From: Herbaspirillum sp. CF444
GTDB lineage: Bacteria; Pseudomonadota; Gammaproteobacteria; Burkholderiales; Burkholderiaceae_D
Reading direction: 5' to 3'
Assembly: GCF_000282135.1 (NCBI RefSeq)
Contig: NZ_AKJW01000061.1
Span: forward strand, 62,001 to 126,000
Length of the DNA stretch: 64,000 nucleotides
Program-made: the position numbers and the translations under genes
Notes under the pieces: model-generated
Told to the model about the DNA's origin: nothing
The model's input: the letters and a program-made list of their open reading frames with translations, nothing else
Database searches by the model: none
Part shown: positions 10,086-19,087 of the stretch, piece after piece
How the letters are laid out: every line of letters starts with the position of its first letter
How positions within the stretch are numbered: position 1 is the first letter of the stretch

Positions 10086-10781
10086 TTATTTTCCTATCGC
10101 TTGCAGCAGCGACGATGAGTCCGACACTGCGCCGAACACGCCGCCCTGCATCTTGATCATCGACAGCGCAGCGAGGTGATTGTTGTGATCGGTGGCGCCG
10201 CAGCAGTCGGCCAGCATCACGCATTCGAAGCCGCGGTCGTTGGCTTCGCGCATGGTGGTGTGGACGCAGACGTCGGTGGTGATGCCGGTCAGGATCAGGT
10301 TGCGGATGCCGCGCGTGTGCAGCACCAGTTCCAGGTCGGTGGCGCAGAACGAGCCCTTGCCGGGTTTGTCGATGATGATTTCGCCGGGCAACGGCGCCAG
10401 CTCCGGAATGATTTCCCAGCCCGGTTCGCCGCGCACGAGGATCTTGCCGCAGGGGCCGTCATCGCCGATGCCGACGCCGTTGGTGCCGATCCGGCGCGAG
10501 CGCCAGCGCTTGTTGGCAGGCAGGTCGGACAGGTCGGGGCGATGGCCTTCGCGGGTGTGGATGATGGTGTAGCCGCCGGCGCGCATGGCGCTCAGCACGC
10601 TCTTGATCGGCGCGATCGGCGCGCGCGTGAGCGACAGGTCGTAGCCCATCTTGTCGACGTAGCCGCCGATGCCGCAGAAGTCGGTCTGCATGTCGATCAC
10701 GATCAGTGCAGTATTTCCCGGCTTCAGCGCACCGTCGTAGGGCCACGGGTAGGGTTCGGACTGGATGAACAATTCGGACAT
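10086..10781 (-). CDS. biuH: Biuret amidohydrolase
   Basis: Cysteine hydrolase (231 aa) of the isochorismatase superfamily that converts biuret to allophanate plus ammonia. It closely matches what I remember of the Rhizobium leguminosarum BiuH: the N-terminal [45 protein letters not shown] and [10 protein letters not shown] segments. The triad is D30, K142 and C172, with a conserved Gln at 212 in the lid. AGGAG precedes the ATG by 8 nt. Its product is the substrate of the allophanate hydrolase encoded by the first gene of the same operon. Confidence 0.9.
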   Translation of the reverse strand: MSELFIQSEPYPWPYDGALKPGNTALIVIDMQTDFCGIGGYVDKMGYDLSLTRAPIAPIKSVLSAMRAGGYTIIHTREGHRPDLSDLPANKRWRSRRIGTNGVGIGDDGPCGKILVRGEPGWEIIPELAPLPGEIIIDKPGKGSFCATDLELVLHTRGIRNLILTGITTDVCVHTTMREANDRGFECVMLADCCGATDHNNHLAALSMIKMQGGVFGAVSDSSSLLQAIGK

Positions 10782-10797
10782 GTCGGTTTCTCCTGAT

Positions 10798-11718
10798 TTA
10801 TCTGGTAAGGCTGAGTTCGCCCGGTGCGCTCGACAGCGTGCGATCGGGACGGCAGGTAATGATCATGATCAGCAAGGTCAGCGCGTAAGGCGCAGCGTTG
10901 AACAGGTAATAGCCCGACGTGACGCCAACCGCCTGCAAGGCCGGGCCGAGCGCGCCGGCGGCGCCGAACAGCAGCGCCGCGAGCAGGCAGCGCAGCGGCT
11001 GCCAGCGCGCAAAAATCACCAGCGCCACCGCCATCAGGCCTTGTCCGCTGGACAGGCCTTCGTTCCAGCTGCCGGGGTAATACAACGACAGATAGGCGCC
11101 GCCTACCGCTGCCAGAAATCCGCCGCAGGCAGTGGCGACGATGCGCGTCAGATTGATGCGATAACCGAGGGCGCGCGCCGTCTCGGCATGGTCGCCGACC
11201 AGGCGCAGCGCCAGACCCCAGCTGGTGCTCGACAGTCCCCATTGCAAGGCGGCGGCAAGCAATACGCCGATCAGGAACAGCGCATTGATTTCCAGCGCGT
11301 GATGCAGATGCGGATTGCTGCTCCAGCCGCCGAGATCGATCGACGGCAGCATCGCCGCCTGCGGCTGGATGAACGGTTTGCCGAGGAAGAAGGCGAGGCC
11401 GGTGCCGAGCAACATCAGCGCGATGCCGAATGCAATGTCATTGACGCGCGGCAGCGAACACACCAGTCCGTGCAAGGTGCCGAGCAACATGCCGGAGGCC
11501 CCCGCCGCCAGCACACCCAGCCAGGCCGAGCCGGAGAAGAAAGACACGGCGTAACCGGTCATCGCGCCGCAGACCAGGATGCCTTCCAATCCAAGATTCA
11601 CGCGACCGCCCTTTTCGGTCAGGCATTCACCCAGGCTGACGAAGAGGAAGGGCGTGCCGACCCGGATGGCGCCGGCGAACAAGGCCAGCAGCAGCGTGGT
11701 GAAATCGAAATCAGACAT
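10798..11718 (-). CDS. ABC transporter permease (BMP/nucleoside type), second subunit
   Basis: A 306-aa integral membrane protein of the RbsC/BPD_transp_2 fold with about eight or nine hydrophobic segments. The family motif [25 protein letters not shown] lies near the N-terminus, and a long helical core follows. It starts within the last codons of the preceding permease gene (overlap 11711-11718) behind a GGAG, and ends 16 nt before biuH. It pairs with the 380-aa permease to form the heterodimeric channel of the BMP-type importer. Confidence 0.9.
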   Translation of the reverse strand: MSDFDFTTLLLALFAGAIRVGTPFLFVSLGECLTEKGGRVNLGLEGILVCGAMTGYAVSFFSGSAWLGVLAAGASGMLLGTLHGLVCSLPRVNDIAFGIALMLLGTGLAFFLGKPFIQPQAAMLPSIDLGGWSSNPHLHHALEINALFLIGVLLAAALQWGLSSTSWGLALRLVGDHAETARALGYRINLTRIVATACGGFLAAVGGAYLSLYYPGSWNEGLSSGQGLMAVALVIFARWQPLRCLLAALLFGAAGALGPALQAVGVTSGYYLFNAAPYALTLLIMIITCRPDRTLSSAPGELSLTR

Positions 11719-12853
11719 GGCTGGTCTCCGCTGTTGTCGTCGGCAGCGGTTGCGCCTGCACCTGCCAGCGTGTTTTCAGCGCGGCGAGTCGGCCGGTAAT
11801 GGCTTCCCACGCCAGCAGATTGCAGAACAGCAGTCCCTGCAACACCAGCGTGGTGGCGTCGGGCAGGTCGAGGCGGCGTTGCAGCAGGCTGCCGCTGGCT
11901 TCGACGCCGCCGATGACGACCGCGCAAACGATGATGGCGAGCGGATTCTGGCGCGCCGCAAAGGCCACCAGGATGCCGCTGAATCCGTAACCTGCCAGTA
12001 GCGCGCTATTGGCGCTGCCGTGCACGGCGGTGACTTCGAACATGCCGGCCAAGCCCGACGCAGCGCCTCCCATTGCACAGGCGATCACGACCAGGCGATT
12101 GACCGGCAGGCCGACCAGACGCGCGGTGCGGCCGTTGCCGCCGGCAATCGCCATGGCGAAACCGGTCACGCTATGGCGTAGGAAAATCCATGCCGCCATG
12201 CAGGCCAGCGCACCCCACACCAGGCCCCAATGCACGTCGAGTCCGGGCAGGGGATTGATCAGATAGGCTTCCGGCAGCGGCAAAGTGGACGGTTTGTTGA
12301 GACTGGCAGGATCGCGCAGCGGACCTTCGACCAGATGTTTGAACAATGCGACTGCAATGTAGGAAAGCAGCAGGCTGGAAATCGTTTCGTTGACGCCGCG
12401 CCATTGGCGCAAGGCGCCGCACAGGGCAATCCACAGACCTCCGGCAATCATGGCGACGACGGCCATCGCCGGCAGCATGATCCACGGCGACAGCGCCGGT
12501 AGAAAAGAGGGGAGCACGGCGGCAAACAAACCGCCCATCGCCAGCGCGCCTTCGCCGCCGATGACGATCAGGCCGACGCGCGCCGGCAGCGCCACGCACA
12601 AGGCGGTCAACAACAAGGGCGCGGCGCGCTGCAAGGTATTCTGCCAGGCGAACATGGAGCCGAAAGCGCCCTGGAAAATCAACAGGCAAGCCTCGGTGGC
12701 GGGCTTGCCCTGCACCAGAAGGAACAGCACGAACAGCAACAGTGCGCCGCTCAATGCACACAGCGTCGGCAGCACCGGCGCCAGCGTGACGGCAGCACGG
12801 GCTTTGAGCCGTAAAATGAAAACCCTGTTTTCCGCGCGGTCGTGTGTGGTCAT
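11711..12853 (-). CDS. ABC transporter permease (BMP/nucleoside type), first subunit
   Basis: A 380-aa polytopic permease of the RbsC-like fold. A cytoplasmic basic N-terminus is followed by about nine hydrophobic helices; the conserved GLIVIGGEGALAMGG motif and the cytoplasmic loop MAIAGGNGRTARLVGLPVNRL (ATPase contact region) are visible. It follows the binding-protein gene after a 115-nt gap that contains a strong 15-bp hairpin, and overlaps the next permease gene by 8 nt. Confidence 0.9.
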   Translation of the reverse strand: MTTHDRAENRVFILRLKARAAVTLAPVLPTLCALSGALLLFVLFLLVQGKPATEACLLIFQGAFGSMFAWQNTLQRAAPLLLTALCVALPARVGLIVIGGEGALAMGGLFAAVLPSFLPALSPWIMLPAMAVVAMIAGGLWIALCGALRQWRGVNETISSLLLSYIAVALFKHLVEGPLRDPASLNKPSTLPLPEAYLINPLPGLDVHWGLVWGALACMAAWIFLRHSVTGFAMAIAGGNGRTARLVGLPVNRLVVIACAMGGAASGLAGMFEVTAVHGSANSALLAGYGFSGILVAFAARQNPLAIIVCAVVIGGVEASGSLLQRRLDLPDATTLVLQGLLFCNLLAWEAITGRLAALKTRWQVQAQPLPTTTAETSHV

Positions 12854-12902
12854 GGCGATCGATGAACGTGAAGGGCGAGAAAATCTTTACGAGGCAGCCA
12901 AG

Positions 12903-12940
12903 GCGCGTTGCAGCGATAGGTAGCCATCGCTGCAACGCGC
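12903..12940. promoter_or_regulatory. Intercistronic 15-bp perfect hairpin after the binding-protein gene
   Basis: The arms GCGCGTTGCAGCGAT (12903-12917) and its exact complement (12926-12940) enclose an 8-nt loop. It lies between the stop of the BMP binding-protein gene and the first permease gene. There is no U-run on the minus strand, so it is not a typical terminator. A stable 3' hairpin of this kind usually protects the upstream mRNA, allowing more binding protein than permease to be made from one transcript. Confidence 0.65.
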
Positions 12941-12968
12941 TGCCGCGCCACATGGTGTTAAGCAGTTT

Positions 12969-14066
12969 TCATACCTGACCGACGACGCCCGCCACCAGAT
13001 AATTCATCTTCTCCAGCGCCACATCGGTCTGCACCTGCGTCGTGCCGGCCGGGATCACGACCGCGCCCTTGTTGTCCTTGATCGGGCCCTTGAAGATCTG
13101 GAATTTGCCGGCCAGCATTTGCGCCTTCACGTCATCGGCCTTCTTCTTGGCGGCGGCGCTGACGTTGGCGCCGTACGGCGACATTTTCACGAAGTTGTCC
13201 TTGAGGCCGCCGCGCAGGAAGTTGATCATCGGTTTGCCTTCGACCGTGGCTTTCACGATTTCCGTGTACGGCGTCGCCCAATTCCACTCGGCGCCAGTGA
13301 GGTAGCCCTTGGGCGCGAGCGCGGCCTGGCTGGCGTGATAGCCGCAGGTCATGATGCCGCGCTTCTCGGCGGTTTCGACGATGACCTTGGGACCGTCGAC
13401 GTGGCAGGTGATGACGTCGCAACCCTGGTCGATCAGGCTGTTGGCGGCTTCGGCTTCCTTGACCGGCAGCGACCAGTCGCCGGTGAAGATCACGTGCGTG
13501 GTGATCGACGGATCCACCGATTGCGCGCCCAGCGTGAAGGCGTTGATGTTGCGCAGCACCTGCGGGATAGGCTTGGCGGCGATGAAGGCCAGTTTCTTCG
13601 ATTTGCTCATGTGGCCGGCGACCACGCCGCTGAGGTATTCGCATTCTTCGATGTAGCCGAAGAAGCTGCCGACATTCAGTGGATGCTTGCCGGCGGTCCA
13701 CAGGCCGCCGCAGTGGGCGATGCGCACCTTGGGATATTTCTCCGCGACTTTCAGCACGTGCGGATCGAAGTAGCCGAACGAGGTCGGGAAGATCAGCGAT
13801 GCGCCGTCCTGCTGGATCATCGCTTCCATGGTCTTTTGGACGGCGACGGTTTCCGGCACTTTCTCTTCTTCGATGACCTTGATGCCGGGCATTTTCTTGA
13901 TGATGGCGGCAGCCTGCGCATGCGACTGGTTGTAGCCGAAATCGTCGCGCGCGCCGACGTAGATGAAGCCGACCGTCAACGGTGCGGCAGCCAGCAGGTC
14001 CAGCGGAAATGCCGCGCCCAGTGCAGCGGCGCCGGTCAGTTTGAGAAAGTCACGACGGTTGTTCAT
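12969..14066 (-). CDS. BMP-family ABC transporter substrate-binding protein
   Basis: A 365-aa periplasmic binding protein of the BMP/PnrA/Med class that normally binds nucleosides or related small heterocycles. It begins with a twin-arginine-like signal (NNRRDFLKLTGAAALGAAFP) ending near LLAAAPLT. The mature part starts with LTVGFIYVGARDDFGYNQSHA, the typical BMP lead, and contains VGSFFGYIEECEYLSGVVAG. It feeds the permeases and double ATPase downstream. In this operon the ligand is inferred to be biuret, triuret or a related ureide. GGAG precedes the ATG. Confidence 0.9.
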   Translation of the reverse strand: MNNRRDFLKLTGAAALGAAFPLDLLAAAPLTVGFIYVGARDDFGYNQSHAQAAAIIKKMPGIKVIEEEKVPETVAVQKTMEAMIQQDGASLIFPTSFGYFDPHVLKVAEKYPKVRIAHCGGLWTAGKHPLNVGSFFGYIEECEYLSGVVAGHMSKSKKLAFIAAKPIPQVLRNINAFTLGAQSVDPSITTHVIFTGDWSLPVKEAEAANSLIDQGCDVITCHVDGPKVIVETAEKRGIMTCGYHASQAALAPKGYLTGAEWNWATPYTEIVKATVEGKPMINFLRGGLKDNFVKMSPYGANVSAAAKKKADDVKAQMLAGKFQIFKGPIKDNKGAVVIPAGTTQVQTDVALEKMNYLVAGVVGQV

Positions 14067-14137
14067 CTTTGGCTCCGGTAAAAGGAAACGTTGGTGATGT
14101 TGTTGGCAAAGTGGTGTTCAAAAAATCATGCAGCAAA

Positions 14138-14983
14138 TTATCTGGGCGGTTGCGCCGTGGCTTCGCGCCTGACTTCGGTCTGGAAAATCTTCAGGCTCAT
14201 CTTCTTGGCTTCGATGAAGCGCGGCTGCGTCAGGGTCTCCACCGTGCGCGGACGGACATCGTCGTAATGCAGGATGTGCGCCACCTTGGTCGGACGCTTG
14301 GTCAGCAGCAGGATCTCGTCGGCGAGATAGACGGCTTCTTCCAGATCGTGCGAGACCAGCATCATGGTGGTGCCGGTTTGCATGAAGACTTCCTGCAGCT
14401 TTTCGCGGATGAACAGCGTCATCTCGAAGTCGAGCGCGGAGAACGGTTCGTCAAGGAACAGCACCTCCGGCCCCGGCGCCAGCGCGCGCATGATGGAGGC
14501 GGTCTGTTGCTGTCCGCCGGACATCTCATACGGATAGCGGTTGAGGTCGAACTTGACGTCGAAGGAGGCGACCAGCTCTTCCACGCGGCGGTTGATCTCG
14601 ACCTTGGATTTGCCTTCCAGCTTGAGCGGATAGGCGATGTTGTCGATGGTGCGCAGCCACGGGAACATCGCTTCGCGGTAGTTCTGGAAGACGTAGCCGA
14701 TCTTGGTGTCGGCCAGTGATTTGCCGTCGAACAGGATCTGGCCCGCGTCGATCGGGATCAGACCGGCGATCATGTTGATCAGCGTCGACTTGCCGCAGCC
14801 GTTGGGACCGAACACCGAGACGATTTTGTTCTTGGGAATGTCGAGATTGAAATCCTCGTACAAGGGCCAGCCGGCGAAATATTTCGTCAGACCGCGGATC
14901 GTGATGTGGGTGCCGGGCGGGCCAGGGACGAAAGGAACGACCGGTTCTTCATATTTCAGTTTTGGGGAAATGACGACGCTCAT
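14138..14983 (-). CDS. NitT/TauT (SsuB/NrtD)-type ABC importer ATPase
   Basis: A 281-aa single ABC domain with Walker A GPNGCGKST, Q-loop VFQNYREAMFPWL, a signature MSGGQQQTASIMRAL, Walker B VLFLDEPFSALD and H-loop VSHD. The signature keeps SGGQQQ but replaces the usual R with T. The open frame runs far upstream through the permease gene in another frame; the ATG at 14983 overlaps the permease stop (ATGA) and gives the family length. It forms an importer with the permease and the NMT1/SsuA-like binding protein encoded upstream. Confidence 0.92.
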   Translation of the reverse strand: MSVVISPKLKYEEPVVPFVPGPPGTHITIRGLTKYFAGWPLYEDFNLDIPKNKIVSVFGPNGCGKSTLINMIAGLIPIDAGQILFDGKSLADTKIGYVFQNYREAMFPWLRTIDNIAYPLKLEGKSKVEINRRVEELVASFDVKFDLNRYPYEMSGGQQQTASIMRALAPGPEVLFLDEPFSALDFEMTLFIREKLQEVFMQTGTTMMLVSHDLEEAVYLADEILLLTKRPTKVAHILHYDDVRPRTVETLTQPRFIEAKKMSLKIFQTEVRREATAQPPR

Positions 14984-15849
14984 CTTCCGCTCCAATGGAC
15001 GATACGTTTTTCGATCACGATGAACACCACGTTCAGGGCATAGCCGAGCGCGCCGGCAGCCAGGATCGCCGCATACATTTCGCGCACGTTCAGCACTTGC
15101 TGGGCATCGATGATCTTGTGGCCGAGGCCGTTTTCGGAACCGATGAACATCTCGGCCACGATCACGATCACCAGCGCCATCGACACCGCGCTGCGCAGGC
15201 CGACGAAGGTCGGTTGCAGGCTTTCCCACAGCAGCACGTCCTTGAAAATCTGCCAGCGCGACGCGCCCATGACCTTGGCCGCCATCACGCGCTGCTTGCG
15301 GGCATTGAGCACGCCGTAAGCGCTGTTGAACAGCACGATCAGCAGCGCGCCGAAGGCGGCGATGGCGACTTTGTTGATGTCCGACACGCCGAAGATCAGC
15401 AGGAACAGCGGGATCAATGCCGACGACGGCGTCGAACGGAAAAAGTCGATCAGGAACTCCACGCTGCGATAGGCGCGCTCGTTGCTGCCCAGCAGGACGC
15501 CGAGCGGCACGCCGACCACCGCCGCGATGACGAAGGCTTCCAGCGTGCGCATCACCGTCACCAGGAAGTCCATCAGCAGCGGGCCGCCGGCCAGGCCGTT
15601 GACCAGCGTGATCAGCGTCGCCGCAGGCGTCGGCAGCAGGATGGCCTTGATCCATCCCGCGCGCACCACCAGGTCCCAGATGATGAACAAAGCGATCGGA
15701 CCGACGATGGGCAAGAGCTTGCCGAAGGAGGGCGGCGTGCGGCGTTTCTTGGCAACGGGCGCCACTTTGATTTCAGTCGCGGGAGCGGCCGCGGTATCCG
15801 GCTTGGATGCGCCGCCGGCAGTGATGATGGTAGTAACTGAGTCAGCCAT
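14980..15849 (-). CDS. NitT/TauT (SsuC)-type ABC importer permease
   Basis: A 289-aa inner-membrane permease with about six hydrophobic segments. A Thr/Ala/Lys-rich cytoplasmic N-terminal stretch of about 40 residues precedes the first helix (LLPIVGPIALFIIWDLVV). The EAA-type cytoplasmic loop is visible as AAKVMGASRWQIFKDVLLWESL. The ATG at 15849 lies 2 nt after the stop of the binding-protein gene. It overlaps the ATPase start by 4 nt. Confidence 0.92.
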   Translation of the reverse strand: MADSVTTIITAGGASKPDTAAAPATEIKVAPVAKKRRTPPSFGKLLPIVGPIALFIIWDLVVRAGWIKAILLPTPAATLITLVNGLAGGPLLMDFLVTVMRTLEAFVIAAVVGVPLGVLLGSNERAYRSVEFLIDFFRSTPSSALIPLFLLIFGVSDINKVAIAAFGALLIVLFNSAYGVLNARKQRVMAAKVMGASRWQIFKDVLLWESLQPTFVGLRSAVSMALVIVIVAEMFIGSENGLGHKIIDAQQVLNVREMYAAILAAGALGYALNVVFIVIEKRIVHWSGR

Positions 15850-15851
15850 GA

Positions 15852-16901
15852 TCAACCCTTGTAAAGAAGTGAATCCACCATCACGCGCGAGGCGAAGATG
15901 CCCTTGTCGACGAACAGGTCGTAGAACTTCTGGAAGTAGGCGACGTCGCTGGCCTTGAACTCGTTGTAGAGCATGTAGGACGCCAGCGGCACTTCGTTGG
16001 TCAGCGAGCCTTCGATGGCGGTGTAGCCCTTGAGGTAAGGACGCGCCTTGTCCGGCGTCTTGCGGATCAGCTCGATGCCGCGCGCGTAGGCGGCGATGTA
16101 TTTTTTCGTCTCGGCCGGATGCTTCTTGATGAAGTCGGTGGTCAAGGCCGCCGCGCCGCCATGCCATGGCGCGCTTGGATTGCCGAGGATGTACTTGGCG
16201 ATGACGCCGGCTTCCAGCACGCGCGTGGTGTTGTTCATGCGGCCAACGGTGCCGGTCGGTTCCAGCGTGTAGACGGCGTCGACTTGGCCGGCGGCGAGCG
16301 CGGCGACGTGCTGGCCGATCGGCAGTTCGGTGACGGTGGCGCCGGTCGCGCCCGCGCGCTCCAGCACGGTCTTGGCCAGCGTGACGTTCTGGATGCCGGG
16401 GCCGGAGGCGACCTTCTTGCCCTTGAGTTCGGCGATCGATTTGATGGTGCTGTCCTTGGGCACCAGGAATTCGTCGAGCACGTATTGCGCATTGCTCGGA
16501 TTGGTGGCGAAGATCTTGAACAGGCCCGGCTGGGCGATTTCGCCGATGGCCAGATTGCCGGCGCCGGTGCCGTTGGCCGAGCCATCGGCGCGACCCGACA
16601 GCATGGCTTCCATCACCTGCTGGGCGCCGGCGAACTTGATCGGTTGCACGTCGAGACCGGCTTCCTTGAAGTAGCCGGCTTCCACTGCGGCATAGAAGGG
16701 CAGGCCGGCGGCGACGGGCCAGTAGCCGATGCGGATCGGTACGCTCTGCGCGCGCAAAATGGCCGGCGCGCCGCCCAGCGCCAGCGTGGTCGCGACCGTA
16801 CCGGCGGTGCCGAGAAAACGGCGGCGTTGCGTAGATTCAACCCCCGATTCAGTCTGCGTTGCGAAAGTGTTCGTCGTGTCCGGGTTTGCTGTCTTTTTCA
16901 T
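15852..16901 (-). CDS. NitT/TauT (SsuA/NMT1-like) ABC transporter substrate-binding protein
   Basis: A 349-aa periplasmic binding protein with an unusually long N-terminal region before a twin-arginine signal (QRRRFLGTAGTVATTLALGG) and cleavage near ILRAQS. The mature domain starts PIRIGYWPVAAGLPFYAAVEAGYF, the standard opening of SsuA/NrtA/ThiY-like proteins, and has QQVMEAMLSGRADG. This class binds nitrate, alkanesulfonates, taurine, pyrimidine precursors or cyanate; the ligand here is unknown but likely part of the ureide pathway. Confidence 0.9.
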   Translation of the reverse strand: MKKTANPDTTNTFATQTESGVESTQRRRFLGTAGTVATTLALGGAPAILRAQSVPIRIGYWPVAAGLPFYAAVEAGYFKEAGLDVQPIKFAGAQQVMEAMLSGRADGSANGTGAGNLAIGEIAQPGLFKIFATNPSNAQYVLDEFLVPKDSTIKSIAELKGKKVASGPGIQNVTLAKTVLERAGATGATVTELPIGQHVAALAAGQVDAVYTLEPTGTVGRMNNTTRVLEAGVIAKYILGNPSAPWHGGAAALTTDFIKKHPAETKKYIAAYARGIELIRKTPDKARPYLKGYTAIEGSLTNEVPLASYMLYNEFKASDVAYFQKFYDLFVDKGIFASRVMVDSLLYKG

Positions 16902-16933
16902 GCTGGCTCCGTGAGGTGGGGGCGGAAGATTGA

Positions 16934-18775
16934 TCAGATCTTTGCTGCGAGGTAAGCGGTCCAGCCGCCGTACCCGGTGATGTCGCGCGCGTTGTCCAGC
17001 GCCGCCGGTTCGCAGATGAAGCCCTTGACGCTGCTGCCGTCGGCCAGCTCCATGGTGCCGATGCCGAGCGGCGCCGGAATCGCGGCGACGAAGCTGCCGA
17101 AATTGCGCAGCGGCATTTCCCAGACTTCGGTGAGGATGGCTGCGCCGTCGTCGCCATTGCTGCGGACAAGGCCAGGTTTGGCCGGCGTGGTGTTGGCCAG
17201 CGCATAGAGGCGATAGTGTTTGCTGGTGGCGGTGCTGGCGTACAGACGGGCGCCGGCTTCCAGCAATTGCCAGTTCAGCGGTTGGCCGCTCAGATGCGCA
17301 CCGACCACGCCGACCTTGACGGTTGTTTCATTGAAGGGCAGCGGCGTGGCCGCCACGGCATCGGCCTGCGCTGCGCCGCCCAGCAATTGCTGGAACTGCG
17401 CGCCGGCTTCCGCCAGCAAATGGTCGGAGCCGGCCGGACCGATCAGCGTGATCCCCGCCGGCAGGCCGTCCTTGCGCCACACGGCGGGAATCGCCAGCGC
17501 CGCCATGTCCATCAGGTTGACGAAATTGGTGTAGTAGCCGAGCTGAGAATTGCGCGCGATGGGATCGGCTTCCACTGCGGCGATGGTCGGCATGGTGGTG
17601 GTGGTCGGCACCAGCAGCAGGTCGGTGTGTTGCAGCAGGGTTTCGGCTTCGCGGCGCAGTTCGGCCAGACGGTATTGGCCGTTGAAGGCATCGACCGCGT
17701 CGAACTTGTCGGCTTGCGCGGTGATTTCCCCGACTACGGGATGGATGGCTTCGTTATGTGTGTCGAAGAAATCACCCAGCGCGGCGCGACGTTCCGCCAC
17801 CCACGGACCTTGATACAACAATTGCGCAGCGTCGGTGAAGGCGTCGAAGGGAATGCGCGTGATGCTGACGCCGGGCATGGCGGCGATTTTTTCCAGGGCC
17901 TGTTCGTAGGCGAGCCTGGCGTTGTCGTCGCCATAGAATTCCGGCTTTTGCGGCACGGCGATGCGATAGCCGCGACGCTTGACGCCGAGCATCGGCGGCG
18001 TGCGCGAATAAGCGTCGCCGGCGTCGAATCCGGCCGCGCTTTGCAATACACGCCAGGCGTCGGCGACGTCATGCGCAAAGATGGAAATGCAGTCGAGCGT
18101 GCGGCACGCCGGAACCATGCCGCTGGAGCTGAGCAGGCCGCGCGTCGGTTTCAGTCCGACCAGATTGTTGAAGGCTGCCGGCACGCGACCGGAGCCGGCG
18201 GTGTCGGTGCCGAGCGAGAACAGCACTTGCCCGAGCGCGACGGCCACGGCTGAACCGGAACTGGATCCGCCCGAGACGTACTCTGGTCGCAGCGCGTTGC
18301 GCACGGCGCCATACGGCGAGCGCACGCCGACCAGGCCGGTGGCGAACTGGTCCAGGTTGGTCTTGCCGACCAGCAGCGCGCCGGCCTGTTGCAGCCGCGC
18401 GACCACGGTGGCGCTGGCTTGCGGCACGCGGCTGAACTCGGGGCAGGCGGCGGTGGTCGTCATGTCGGCGACGTCGATGTTGTCCTTCACCGCGAACGGG
18501 ATGCCGAACAGCGGCAGCGATTCGAACACGGCCTCGCCCTTGATTTGCAGCATCAGGTCGAGCGCGGCTGCCTGTTGCCTGAGCGTCTTGGCGGGCACGC
18601 GATGGATCCAGACTTCGGTGCGGTCGGACTGCTCGATCTGCGCCAGCAGGTCGCCGATCAGCTTGCCGGGAGTGAGGCTGCCGGCGCGGTACGAAGCCAG
18701 TACGTCGGCGATCGTCCGTTGCGGGGAGGGGGCGGAATGTTGGCGGAAAATATTTGCTGACATGTTTATATTCAT
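16934..18775 (-). CDS. atzF: Allophanate hydrolase
   Basis: Amidase-signature enzyme (613 aa) that splits allophanate to ammonia and CO2, the last step of biuret, cyanurate and urea-carboxylase pathways. The Ser-cisSer-Lys triad is visible in AVKDNID (Lys), VSGGSSSGSA (cis-Ser) and DTAGSGRVPA (nucleophile), with the same 74- and 24-residue spacing as AtzF. A C-terminal allophanate-hydrolase domain of about 150 aa follows (KVGVVGAHLSGQPLNWQLLE to the end), separate from the amidase domain. First gene of the operon. Start: ATG 18775 or ATG 18763; neither has a strong Shine-Dalgarno, and a TTG at 18787 is also in frame. Confidence 0.92.
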   Translation of the reverse strand: MNINMSANIFRQHSAPSPQRTIADVLASYRAGSLTPGKLIGDLLAQIEQSDRTEVWIHRVPAKTLRQQAAALDLMLQIKGEAVFESLPLFGIPFAVKDNIDVADMTTTAACPEFSRVPQASATVVARLQQAGALLVGKTNLDQFATGLVGVRSPYGAVRNALRPEYVSGGSSSGSAVAVALGQVLFSLGTDTAGSGRVPAAFNNLVGLKPTRGLLSSSGMVPACRTLDCISIFAHDVADAWRVLQSAAGFDAGDAYSRTPPMLGVKRRGYRIAVPQKPEFYGDDNARLAYEQALEKIAAMPGVSITRIPFDAFTDAAQLLYQGPWVAERRAALGDFFDTHNEAIHPVVGEITAQADKFDAVDAFNGQYRLAELRREAETLLQHTDLLLVPTTTTMPTIAAVEADPIARNSQLGYYTNFVNLMDMAALAIPAVWRKDGLPAGITLIGPAGSDHLLAEAGAQFQQLLGGAAQADAVAATPLPFNETTVKVGVVGAHLSGQPLNWQLLEAGARLYASTATSKHYRLYALANTTPAKPGLVRSNGDDGAAILTEVWEMPLRNFGSFVAAIPAPLGIGTMELADGSSVKGFICEPAALDNARDITGYGGWTAYLAAKI

Positions 18776-18776
18776 T

Positions 18777-18788
18777 CTTGAATACAAG
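18777..18788. promoter_or_regulatory. Candidate GntR-type operator at the atzF start
   Basis: The 12-bp element CTTGAATACAAG has inverted half-sites CTTG/CAAG around AATA and lies directly before the atzF start codon. FCD-type GntR proteins often bind short palindromes with TTG/CAA half-sites. A partly similar TTTGTATTGACG lies just upstream of the GntR gene at the other end of the operon. Binding is inference. Confidence 0.35.
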
Positions 18789-19087
18789 ATGGAAAATATT
18801 AAGCAGGTACCGTGCCAGCGGTTGTTTCAGGATGTTTGGGAGCTGACCGGAGTGGGTGAAAGACGCCGGGGAAAGCCCGCTCCGTACGTGTTTGACGGGT
18901 GAGGAGGCGTTTGTCGCGGAAGGGAGTGGGGCGGCGGACTTAGTCGTGGAGAATCTGGCCGCGGTGATCCGAACTGGCGCAGATGCTTGTACTTGGCGCA
19001 GCTTGTGATGCCAAACTGGTGCCTGCACCAGATTTTGGTGCAGGCTTTCCAGCGCTTACTGATTAAGTGAGCGACCCTGAGCGAGGC
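18789..19087. other. Intergenic region upstream of the ureide operon
   Basis: About 300 nt between the operon start and the yidB-like gene, both on the minus strand. It should hold the operon promoter. An inverted repeat is visible around 19020-19044 (GCCTGCACCA / TGGTGCAGGC, separated by GATTT), with no U-run on the minus side but with 3' flanking TTTCC on the plus side. No open frame of note. Confidence 0.45.
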
